Shown here one piece after another: positions 1-10,200 of a DNA stretch of 64,000 nucleotides. Made by a program: the position numbers and the translations under genes. This DNA comes from Helichrysum umbraculigerum (lineage: Eukaryota; Streptophyta; Magnoliopsida; Asterales; Asteraceae), in assembly GCA_949592205.1 (NCBI GenBank), contig CATIUR010000002.1, positions 6,362,501 to 6,426,500 of the forward strand. The letters run 5' to 3'. Position 1 is the stretch's first letter. Each line of letters opens with the position of its first letter. The notes under the pieces are model-generated. The model made no database searches. It had not been told where the DNA came from and worked only from the letters and a program-made list of their open reading frames with translations.

Positions 1-474
1 AAAACGCAGGCCGATAAAAATCGAAGTGAGCGACAACTTTCAGTGGGTGATTGGGCTTATTTGAAGTTGCAGCCTTATAAGCAACATTCAGTTCATAAAC
101 GGGCATTTCATAAGCTTGCAGCCCGGTATTATGGTCCATTTTTGGTGCTGCAGAAAATAGGTCAGGTGGCTTACAAGCTTCAACTACCTTCAGATTCCAA
201 AATTCATAATGTTTTTCACGTCTCTTTACTCAAGAAGAGTGTGGGAAATCATTCTGTGAGTACTATGCTACCACCTGTAACAGAGAAGGGAGAATTTTGC
301 ATGATGCCTTTTAAGGTCTTGGATAAACGGATGCTGAAAAAAAGAAACAGACTTGTAGCAGAAGTCCTTGTTCAGTGGACTAGTGTTGCACCAGAGGATA
401 GCACTTGGGAAGATGTGGAAGAGCTACAACAGAAATTTCCTGAGTTTGATGTTTGGGCTAATTTCCATCATTGA
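1..474 (+). CDS. Ty3/gypsy polyprotein, C-terminal end (integrase tail with chromodomain-like region), partial
   Basis: The reading frame is open from the first base of the window and ends at TGA 472-474, so this is the 3' end of a longer pol gene. The visible 157 codons start with the GDWAYLKLQPYKQ segment and continue through RYYGPFLVLQKIGQVAYKL and HNVFHVSLLKK, the usual end of a plant chromovirus integrase. They finish with a chromodomain-like stretch (VLVQWTSVAPEDSTWEDVEEL). Integrase joins retrotransposon cDNA to chromosomal DNA, and the chromodomain-like tail is thought to steer insertion. The rest of the element lies outside the window. A MULE begins 22 bp after the stop, and the retrotransposon sequence resumes at 4859. 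The short 3' LTR suggests a Reina-like chromovirus, which is an inference. Confidence 0.85.
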   Translation, partial: KTQADKNRSERQLSVGDWAYLKLQPYKQHSVHKRAFHKLAARYYGPFLVLQKIGQVAYKLQLPSDSKIHNVFHVSLLKKSVGNHSVSTMLPPVTEKGEFCMMPFKVLDKRMLKKRNRLVAEVLVQWTSVAPEDSTWEDVEELQQKFPEFDVWANFHH

Positions 475-486
475 GGACAAGGATGT

Positions 487-495
487 TTTCAAGAA
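487..495. repeat. Target site duplication of the MULE, left copy (TTTCAAGAA)
   Basis: This 9-bp direct repeat matches 4850-4858 exactly. Nine bases is the length typical of Mutator-like elements. Removing the element and one copy restores continuous gypsy sequence across the junction. Confidence 0.9.
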
Positions 496-656
496 GGGAA
501 AATTCCATATATGTCCCTAAAAACTCTTATAATTGCATATATATCCAACCAAAACTCCTAATACCATATATATCCTCTCAAACTAATTAAACTCTCATAT
601 ATATCCCTTCCATTAATTAATTCATATTTTAAATAAATAAATACATTCCAACCGTA
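496..656. repeat. MULE terminal inverted repeat, left
   Basis: The reverse complement matches 4689-4849 with only isolated differences visible. The similarity ends at CCAACCGTA on this side, just before TATAAAACGG. Confidence 0.88.
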
Positions 657-1148
657 TATAAAACGGAATTCCCGTTCAAAATATTTGAAAAAACACATAA
701 CACCACATTTTGGTCAAAGTGGACCCAATCTCTGCATATGAAATAAAGAATAAGAATTGGATATTGAGAATTCATTCCATGCATAATTCGATGTAATTTT
801 TAAAACCATTGCATAAACATCATTCCTTCGTCTAATTTTTAAAACCATTGCTCGAACAATAGAGGCATAAACTGAGCTAGAAAACATCATGGTCAAAGTG
901 CCATCAAAACATTCCACACAACTGTAATTTCATAACTAAGAAACACTTTGTTTACCCAGAATCGATCCATTTGATCCATCACCAAAAAATTAAAAACTCA
1001 TAAACATCTAAATCTGGCTAGACACATCTTATTTGTAATTCAATAACTAAAAAACACCCAATAATTCTTTAGCTTACCAAAAAAAGTTTTTGACCATTCT
1101 GCATCATTCTACTCTATCATGCATTTGGTTCGACTTTACTTTCTGACT

Positions 1149-3982
1149 TCACAAGCTTTTTGTATTCTTGCCTCGCCCCCTGAAATAGTAAACAACATTT
1201 AGCATTCTTTAAATACTGGGCCTGATCGGTTGTAGAACACCATAGTAATATGAAAATCGATTTACCTTTTACTTGTAGATGGCTCATGTTGATCGGAAAC
1301 TTGAGATGCTTGAGATGTGTTAATAATAAGTTCTGGATTCTTGCAAGTCCTTTCATGATGCCCATACTCACCACATCGCGGACATTTATGTCTTCTCTTT
1401 GGCTCGTCAGAAGCTACAATTCTGTTCTTTTTGGGGCGACCAGGCGGACGCTTGATGGTAGGTGGGTATATTTTCTCCCCTGTTTCAACGTGTACCCACT
1501 CATCCTTTCCGGGCATTGTCGCAATTTCCCGAGCATATGCTTCTTTAAATGTATCGATAGTGAAACATGGATCAACATACTTGTCCCAATTAGTATCTCT
1601 TGTGAAGGCAATGAAAGCTGCCGCATGCACACAAGGAAGACCTTTAACTTGCCAAACTCGACATGAGCATTTTCTCTCATCTAGTTTAACCTCCCAACGT
1701 TTACCCTTATACGTCACTTCAGCTCCATTGTCGTTGCTTCTACGAACCTTAAATTCACCTAAGTTCTGCGTGAAAAATAGAAAAAAAAACATGAATAGAA
1801 TACTTTGTACATATTAATATCTACGCAATTTTGAGCATTACATAACATATATATAGTAGCTGTAAATGTTTCACTTGCCTTTGAGATACTTATGAGATAT
1901 TTCTTAGCCCTAGGAACTAGTGTGCCATTCCATTTTCTTACAATCCTTCTTTTCTTGTGAAATCGTACCATAACCTTTTCTCTAATAGCATCAAGAAGAT
2001 CAAGCACTGGTTGATGGCGCTCATCACCAATCCAAGAGTTAAATGATTCTGAAATGTTATTAGTAAGGTAATCACATTTTGCAGTGGTGCCAAATTTACT
2101 TCTACTCCATATCTTATTATGATTGACATTAAGATATGTAGTTGCATCTTGTCGTACACTAGTGATTTCCTCAAGTAACTTGTCATGCTTATTTACAGAA
2201 TAGGTTCTTGCAGCACCCCATAAGTTAAACTTAAAAAAGTCGCCACGAAAATGCTTCTTAAAGTTGCTATACAAGTGTCTCATGCATTCTCGGTGCTCGG
2301 CATTAGGATACACTTGCGATATAGCTATTTCCAATCCTTTTTGCATATCTGACGAAATAACAAGACCATCAGGCGTCCCAATTGCTTTTTTTAGTGAATC
2401 GAGAAACCATTTCCATGATTTTGTATTCTCTGATTCAAGCACACCGTAAGCTACTGGGTAAATACTGTTGTTACCATCAATACTTGTCGCAGCGGCAAGT
2501 ACACCGTTAAACTTCCCTTTTAAATGACAACCATCAAGAGCAATGTAAGGGCGACAACCACTAAGAAACCCCTTAGAACATGCTTCCAATGAAATAAAAA
2601 AACGTTGGAAATGTTTCTTTTCCCCTTTTATCTCATATCCAACCTCAACAACACTTCCTGGGTTCCTTTTTAGTAGTTCCTCTTTGAAATCCTCTGTCTT
2701 TATAAAGGAATCATCCCAACTACCATACATATCAGTATAAGCTTGGTCTTTTCCCCTAAAGACTCTCGTATATGGTACCTCGACATTATAAACTTTCATT
2801 ATCCATTTTTGCAAATTTGCAGGGGATATATCCCCTTCAGATTTCAGTTTGTCAGTAACTATATCAGCGATCCATCCTTGAGTGGCATGCTTATTACCAC
2901 CCTTGTTGCTTCGAGTACAAGTATGTTCTTCTCCCAATCTTCTAACCTACACAATTATTTTAAAAATAATAATAACAATCTGTTAACAGAATTAGCAACA
3001 AAAATGTAATATTTGGTATATTAGATTCTTACTTCAAAGGTTGTTTTATCTTCCATGGCAGAAGCATGAATTCTCCACTCGCATTCCCTTTCTGCACATC
3101 GTGCAGTGAATATGTCAAATCGCTCTTCTCAATGACATACTCATATTCATTTATGATTGCATGATGGTTCAAAGCTCTTCTAAAAGTAATCACGTTTTGA
3201 AATTTGGCATTCACTTTCATGTTTGGACTTTCTTTGCTACAAAAGTATGTTTCGCCTTCATAGTTCATAAGCTCATTTTCATTATCAGTATTATGACGGC
3301 TATGATAGCTTTCTTCGCTTGGACAAGAGTCCGAATCATTCTCAAAGTGTGTTTCATCAGTAACTTCATGTTTATCGCTGCACGAGAAGAACAATGAAAG
3401 CTTCTCAAAGTTATACGTAAACAGTACCTAGGATGTACACATTAGTCCAACACTAGAATAATTAAATTAAGTCTATATACCCGTGTTGTATATTATTATC
3501 TGTGCTCACGTAAATGGTCACTTCTTTTTCCGTCTCATACATGTTAAGCATTAACATGAAGTTGTCATCGGAATCAAGCTTAATAAAAGATTGCTCCTTG
3601 GCATTCTTGTCAACAAAAAGTACTGACAAAACTATATCGCCCCTTGATGGATAACGTTTTATCACCTCTTCCATCAGTTGATTCAAGTTATACCAGCCTC
3701 TCTCCATGTTGATACATTTTTGCGAGCCAAAACAATATTTTTTCCTATATGAATTCTTGACTAATCGAAAATAGCCTCCATATTTCAGTTTTAGCTTGTA
3801 CTTGGTTGGAGTTTGCCTGAAAATAAAAATTAGTTAGACAGAAAACGATGTACTTGGCACCCAAAATTATTAATATTTGCTCTAAGACAATCGCAAGTTT
3901 ACTCAATAATCGGTGATTCGGCCATGTTCTCCCATGTCGGTCTTGAGGAATCACAAAAAGAAATGTCGATAGCATCATCCAT
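1149..3982 (-). pseudogene. MuDR-type MULE transposase gene, six exons, one 1-nt frameshift
   Basis: The exons, in transcript order, are 3982-3903, 3816-3481, 3377-3033, 2946-1879, 1765-1266 and 1179-1149. They have GT-AG borders except intron 4, whose donor is AAG/GCAAGT (GC-AG). Apart from one break the phases fit and give about 786 codons. Visible domains are an N-terminal plant-specific region (QTPTKYKLKLKYGGYFR), the MuDR N-terminal zinc-binding region (TARCAERECEWRIHAS), the MULE DDE domain (YIALDGCHLKGKFNGVLAAA), a SWIM finger (CSCRVWQVKGLPCVHA) and a CX2CX4HX4C knuckle (CPRCGEYGHHERTC). In exon 3 the frame changes between EKSDLT and the CAERECEW segment, near 3105-3115, and the total length is one base short of a multiple of three. 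The enzyme would cut and rejoin the element's TIRs in the nucleus. The short last exon ending GRGKNTKSL is the least certain part. Confidence 0.8.
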
Positions 3983-4688
3983 GTTTGATTGTAAGTGCTA
4001 ATGGGTTGGCCTGGTTATATAAAAAACTTCACATTAAAATAAAGCAACTATAGGCTAACACAAATATGCCATTACGAATACAGTAAGCAATAAGCAATTA
4101 AAAGAAGACCTAAATTAAGTCCCATAAAGGCAATGACATGAATCATCATCTCTTTAATATCTAGATAGAAATAAATAAGATTTCATGTCTATATAAGTAT
4201 TACGAGATTTCCAAAGCTATTTAAATGGTTGTCAAGTGGCATTTGATGATCCAAATATATAATATATAATATATATATATACATGTACAATTGAATAAGA
4301 TTTCTCACAACATCATCAGAAATCCTTTTACTACATAAACTAATTCAGCCAAACAAGACACAACAAACATAATAATGCAACTATGTACTAGTGTACGACT
4401 TGAAGGTGCAATTGTTGATTTAAAACTCTATAATCATATACAAGGAGACAATAAATCAACATAAGAATAAAAAAGAACCTGTTGTATACTAGCCAACCGT
4501 AGGGTTTCGATCTTCTTTAATGACTGAGAATAAGCGATATGATTCAAAATCCATATATTCTACACGACTAACAAAAAACTTGGCGGGGAATTCTTTATTG
4601 GCGGGAGATTTTCTATTTGGCGCCATGATCGTGATAAGAACGGAATGAGGGAATGCCGATCGATCATATGATTTAGTTAGAGATCTTT

Positions 4689-4849
4689 TACGGTTGGAAT
4701 GTATTTATTTATTTAAAATATGAATTAATTAATGGAAGGGATATATATGAGAGTTTAATTAGTTTGAGAGGATATATATGGTATTAGGAGTTTTGGTTGG
4801 ATATATATGCAATTATAAGAGTTTTTAGGGACATATATGGAATTTTCCC
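4689..4849. repeat. MULE terminal inverted repeat, right
   Basis: This is the inverted partner of 496-656, ending GGAATTTTCCC at 4849. The second copy of the target duplication follows at 4850-4858. Confidence 0.88.
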
Positions 4850-4867
4850 TTTCAAGAATGGGACAGT

Positions 4868-5097
4868 TGATATGGGAAGAGTTAAAGTCAACAGTAGTCA
4901 AAGTAATAGTCGGTCAATATTGTACACGTGTCTTTTAGTGTTTGGTGTGAACAAGTATTAGTGAGTCTAGTATATAAGTCGATTGAGTCTGATTGTCCTG
5001 TACTTTTTTACCAAATATAGGATCCATTTAATAAAATTGGGGGTTTTGAGCTGTTCTCGCCCTAATCTTGAAAGTGATAAATAGCTTGTTGCTATCA
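4868..5097 (+). repeat. 3' LTR of the Ty3/gypsy element, about 230 bp
   Basis: After the MULE the gypsy sequence resumes (GAATGGGACAGT), and a sequence beginning TGATATGG and ending GCTATCA follows. The TGATA...TATCA ends are inverted copies, as expected for LTR termini. A TATA-like GTATATAAG lies near 4970, and an AATAAAA polyadenylation-like signal is near 5031. The 5' LTR and target duplication lie outside the window, so the boundaries rest on the inverted ends alone. The LTR points the same way as the ALDH6B2 gene that begins 128 bp downstream. Confidence 0.6.
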
Positions 5098-5225
5098 CTT
5101 CTATCTTCATAAACAATGGCGATTTGTGATCTTTCGTACTAAAATCAATAGGTGTTGTTCTAGCTCAAAGTCTCGAATACTCATCCGTTTCTGCGCGTTC
5201 TCTCTTTCTCCATCACTAAACAATA
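5098..5225 (+). promoter_or_regulatory. Remaining 5' leader of ALDH6B2 between retrotransposon and start codon
   Basis: Only 128 bp separate the LTR end from the ATG. The segment is CT-rich near its end (CGCGTTCTCTCTTTCTCC), which is typical of a plant 5' UTR. No TATA box is obvious here, so the original core promoter is either within this short piece or has been displaced upstream of the retrotransposon. Transcription could start inside the LTR. That is an inference from layout only. Confidence 0.45.
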
Positions 5226-5476
5226 ATGTATCGATTATCAATCCGACGAGGTAAGCTTCATTTCTATTATTATCAACTAAATGATTGATTCATCCATTAA
5301 CTAATATAGATATAGATTACTCATTAATCTCTTATCGTGTTTACTGATTCTTTTTTCTTTTTGCTAATCAGTGACAAGTTTGAGTCCACAAATATATGCC
5401 CTAAAAAACTGTAATCTGTCCACAGCTACTGAACACTCTCTAAGACATAGTGATCCTCCGGTATGTTACTGTTACA

Positions 5477-5531
<55 letters not shown>

Positions 5532-7157
5532 TTTTGCTTCTCTGACAATCACGAAACTGCAAGTCAAGTTAATTGAATTAACTTTCAGTTTTACAATTTT
5601 ACTACTTACTAAAATTTTATATTTGAATCATGTTATAAGTAAGAAAAAAAAGGGTGGTAGGTAAAAGATCAAACATTATTCATTTTAATTCATGAGATTC
5701 AATAACTTCTATTTCTGTTAAACAATTCAGCATTGTTCCTTTTTACTCTGTGGACTAACTCGTCTAATTGTATCAGAGAGTACCCAACTTAATCGGAGGT
5801 AGCTTTGTAAACTCTCAATCGTCTCAGGTTATCGATGTTATAAACCCGGTATGATGAAAATCATTCATTCTTTTTTGTTTAAGTGCTTGTTTATATGATA
5901 TTTGCTCGTCAAGTTTGATTATTTTGTTGTCTAATTAACTGTTGCGTCAAATTAGGCAACACAACAAGTTGTTTCTCAATTACCTTTGACGAAAAATGAA
6001 GAGTTTAAGGCTGCAGTATCTGCCGCCAAACAGGCTTTTCCATCTTGGCGAAATACTCCAATTACCACCCGACAACGTGTCATGTTAAAGCTTCAAGAGC
6101 TTATTAGAAGAGACATGGTTAGCATAAATAGACAAATAGTTATCTTCTGGCTTCATCGATGATCCTTTTGTGTGTGACATCGTTGATCAGTATCATTCTT
6201 ACGACTATTTTCAGGACAAGCTTGCCATGAACATTACTATGGAGCAAGGGAAGACATTGAAGGATGCACAGGGTGATGTGTTTCGTGGACTAGGTAGATC
6301 ATTAGTGGTCAATGCATAGGCTAAAGCGATCAATTCATAATGTAATATATAATTAATTTGTGTACTTTTTTTTTTATCTAAAAAAGAGGTGGTGGAACAT
6401 GCTTGTGGAATGGCAAGTTTACAAATGGGTGATTTTTCTTCAAATGTGTCTCACGGAATTGATACCTACAGCGTCAGAGAGCCGCTAGGTGTATGTGCTG
6501 GTATATGTCCCTTCAATTTCCCAGCAATGATTCCCTTGTGGGTATGGTTTCCGGTCTTCGTTCTTTTTTGGTCATTACATACTCCTCAATTTTGAGTGAA
6601 TGTGTTTTTTAGTAATGATTTATGCATGTATATTGCTCCTAGTTTCATATGCTATCTAGGATAACATGTTTTATATGATATAATTTCTACCTGGTCAGAA
6701 GCAAGAATTAAGCTTGTCTCTTCCACTTTATCGTCTTTGCAGATGTTTCCTGTTGCTGTAACTAGTGGTAATACGTTTATTTTAAAGCCATCAGAGAAAG
6801 ATCCAGGTATTTGTCTTCTTCTTTTTTTCCATAACGATGATTTATGACACCCTAATGCACAATATGCTCACGTTTACAAGTTAGGGTAATACTTTCACTT
6901 TCTGTGTGGTTCGTGATGATGCTTTGATTTGTTTATATAAGAATAATATATATATATACATATATATAAACTTAACATTACCCAATACCGTCTTCCACGG
7001 TGTATGGGGAGGTGAGATGTAGACAGCTTTACACCCACCATAGGTAGAGAGGCTGCTTCCAGAAATGGACCTCCAGCCTGCTGGGAGTGAGGATCGAACC
7101 TTTGAACTCTGTCTCCAGAGGCAAGGGGCTTAACCACTTGATCCAACCCAGCTTGTT

Positions 7158-7228
<71 letters not shown>

Positions 7229-10200
7229 TATATATGCAGTTTTAACAGCTATGATATATTTTTACCCATATAGTACTATTATAGTATGATTATACATATG
7301 TATTCATTTTCCCATTGACATATGTTCATTATCAAGCAATGAAACATTTACAATATTTTTTTTGTTTATATACTGAAATTCCCAAGAATTTTGTACCATG
7401 CTTTAGGGGCTTCTATGATACTTGCAAAACTAGCGATGGAAGCCGGTTTACCCGAAGGTGTTTTGAATGTTGTTCATGGCACCCATGTACGTTTATCCTT
7501 TCTTAATCATATGAATCATATCTTCCAGTTATTTTCTCTAATCAGCTATAAGTCTACTCAGTGATTTCTTATAGAATATTGGATTGTTTTAGTTCAGAAT
7601 CTGTAACCCATGTACGTTTAGCCTTTCTTAATCATATGAATCATATCTTCCAGTTATTTTCTCTAATCAGCTATAAGTCTACTCAGTGATTTCTTATAGA
7701 ATATTGGATTGTTTTAGTTCAGAATCTGTAACGAGGAGCTAATATATTTCCACATGAACTGTTAGATCCTTTTTTTTTTCCCTAGAAAGGAATAAATTTC
7801 ATCGAAATAAATAGCAAGATGCTAGAAATTACAATGAATCGAAAGAACAAAAACACCAAACTAAAACTACCCCTGACAAATCCTTCCGAAATACCACATA
7901 AAGTACAATCAAAACCACTGAACCATCCAAACATCCATCAAACCTAACACCACACAATAAAAATTTCCAGAATTGCAAGATCCTACAAACCTACTCAAAT
8001 TGTAGTGACGACACTAAGTACAACTTTCTAAATGCTTTTGGCTTCTAATAATGTCCGAATTTTAAAACGGACTGTTGTTCATTGGTGTACTCTGCATACT
8101 CCATAGCATTATCTATTGAGTACCGACAAAGGATTTTACATGGTCACGGATGAATCTACATTTCAAGTCCTTTCTTTGATTGTAATATAAATACCAATTC
8201 TTATTGTTTTTCCATTTCAAACGTGACAATTTGCCAAAAGCACCTTTATTGTTATCAACAATCGACATAAGCTTACTTGGTCCCACTCCATAATTATCTT
8301 TGCTTATCGGATCCAATAGAGAAGAGGCCAGGGTTGATTCCGTAAGAGGATCCAAAGTTGGCCCAGCCTTAATAGGAGACGCGACATCTACCTTACTACA
8401 ACCAAGTGGCCCACTATCTTCACAAATAGGCCATTCTGTTTGAATTTGAACGAACACGTATTTGATATTGAAAAAGCGACGTTAACTTTTGAAGAGTTGT
8501 CGTTTTCACTACTGGCGATGGTGTCAGAAGCATCGTAAAAAGTTGACAGAGTAGTACTGTTGGGTTGACCCTTTTCTTTTTCATTGACCAACTCGCCGGA
8601 AAGGTTTCCGTTTACATCTCCAAGTTCCGTTTGCCCCTATATAACATCCACCACAATTCCTTCACCATCCCTTTCATTAAGATCCACCACTTCACGGTCA
8701 ACATCCCTTTCATCTTTCTCCATATCAGAAAACATGATATTGTCAACAGTGTCGTCCTCATCTCTGGTGACGTTTTCAATGTCGTTTTCCGATTTGTTGA
8801 AGGGGTCGTCAACTGATTTCCAGCCACTTACTCCAACTGATGTCTTTGATTCCTTACCTACTTCCTTTAAAGTAATAATGATTTCGTGATCATTCAATGT
8901 AGTGGGAACTTAAACCCAAAAACCTTTCCATCAATTTTGATTTCAACGAATTTTATACGATGGCAAACTCATTTATGATGGAGCATTCTTTTGTAAGTGA
9001 TGACAAAATCTTGATGATCGACCATTGAAAGAAACGTGCTTGCTTTAAATTAGTGAAACGCTTCTCATACTTAGCAATGTTCACCCTAAGATGAAATTTC
9101 CTAATCCATATCTTATTCAACCGATTCTAAAAGTTGAACTTGTTTTCAACGTTGATAAATCGAACAAACCCGAATCTTCTACCCTGTTTGTTCATCTTTC
9201 TAGCCACGTACACCTCTACTACTGATCCATTCTTAGCGAATAAATCTCGTAGATTGGCTTCGTTCCAATCGAAAGGGAAGTTGGTGAAGTAATAATTTAC
9301 CACCTTACCACAAGCATCGGTTTTCCTACTTTCACAGCCATCATTATTCTGTTCACTGACTTGCTCTCCATCTTGCTCATCGTCACTCGTAGTTATTACC
9401 TTGCTCACCGAACAAGTCTTTGGTCTTTTGTTCTTAATTTTTCCAGAACGAAGAATCATAGCTCGCGCTGAATTGTTAATTGAGGAAATACGCAACGACG
9501 GAGTTGAGAGTTGATAACTATGATAACATGGAAGTTAAAATGTTACAATACAATACAATCTACAAAGATCTAAATCTGAACTGTTAGATCAATGCACTGA
9601 TATTCTTCCATATTCTCCTGTGAGCCAGGACATTGTGAATGCTATTTGTGATGATGAAGACATTAAAGCTATATCCTTTGTTGGCTCAAACACGGTCAGT
9701 AATATTTCCAAATTTCTGTTTTACCATATCTTTTACGTTTGAGTGTGTTAAGTAGTATCCTTTTGTATTCCACTTACTACTTTTACCTAATGATTTCCAT
9801 ACCTTTTACGACTCCTCAAAGGCTGGCATGCATATATATGCAAGAGCATCAGCAAAAGGGAAACGTGTTCAGGTACAATCAGTCCCATCTCCATCTATTT
9901 TAATCAAGCATTTTGTCTAACTAATGTGAAATTATACCCAGTTAAACTTGATTTTTTGCAGTCAAATATGGGAGCTAAAAATCATGGTATTGTGATGCCC
10001 GACGCAAACATTGATGCTACTTTGAATGCTTTAGTTGCTGCTGGTTTTGGAGCTGCCGGACAAAGGTGTATGGCTTTGAGCACTGTTGTATTTGTTGGAG
10101 ATCCAGCACATTGGTATTATAGTTTCTTCTGGTTTATCTATTCGTTTTGGTTCTGATCACTTCCCTGTTTTGGTTTTATCTAATTATTTTAATTCTTTTT

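Larger units (their letters stand above)
496..4849 (-). mobile_element. Mutator-like DNA transposon (MULE), 4.35 kb, inserted in a gypsy element
   Basis: The element has terminal inverted repeats of about 161 bp (496-656 and 4689-4849), beginning GGGAAAATTCCATATATG, and is flanked by the 9-bp duplication TTTCAAGAA. The TIRs contain several CATATATAT segments and are nearly identical by eye. The inside holds a transposase gene on the minus strand with the DDE/MULE domain, SWIM zinc finger and zinc knuckle of the MuDR family. The remaining internal sequence is AT-rich leader and intron. The near-identical TIRs and exact target duplication suggest a fairly recent insertion, but the transposase carries a frameshift, so the copy probably depends on another element for movement. 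Confidence 0.92.

Noticed and set aside
1250..1817. Plus-strand frames opposite the MULE transposase
   Set aside because: They are shadows of the minus-strand transposase exon 5, which carries the SWIM finger and zinc knuckle.
3745..3978. 77-codon minus-strand frame at 3745-3978 as a separate small gene
   Set aside because: A different frame of the same DNA gives MDDAIDISFCDSS with a proper donor that splices to the MULE N-terminal region, so this frame is not used.
7606..7620. The duplicated donor in intron 8 as the true end of exon 8
   Set aside because: Using it would add 125 nt and shift the frame of the ALDH6B2 message. The first donor keeps the conserved join GTH to DIV.
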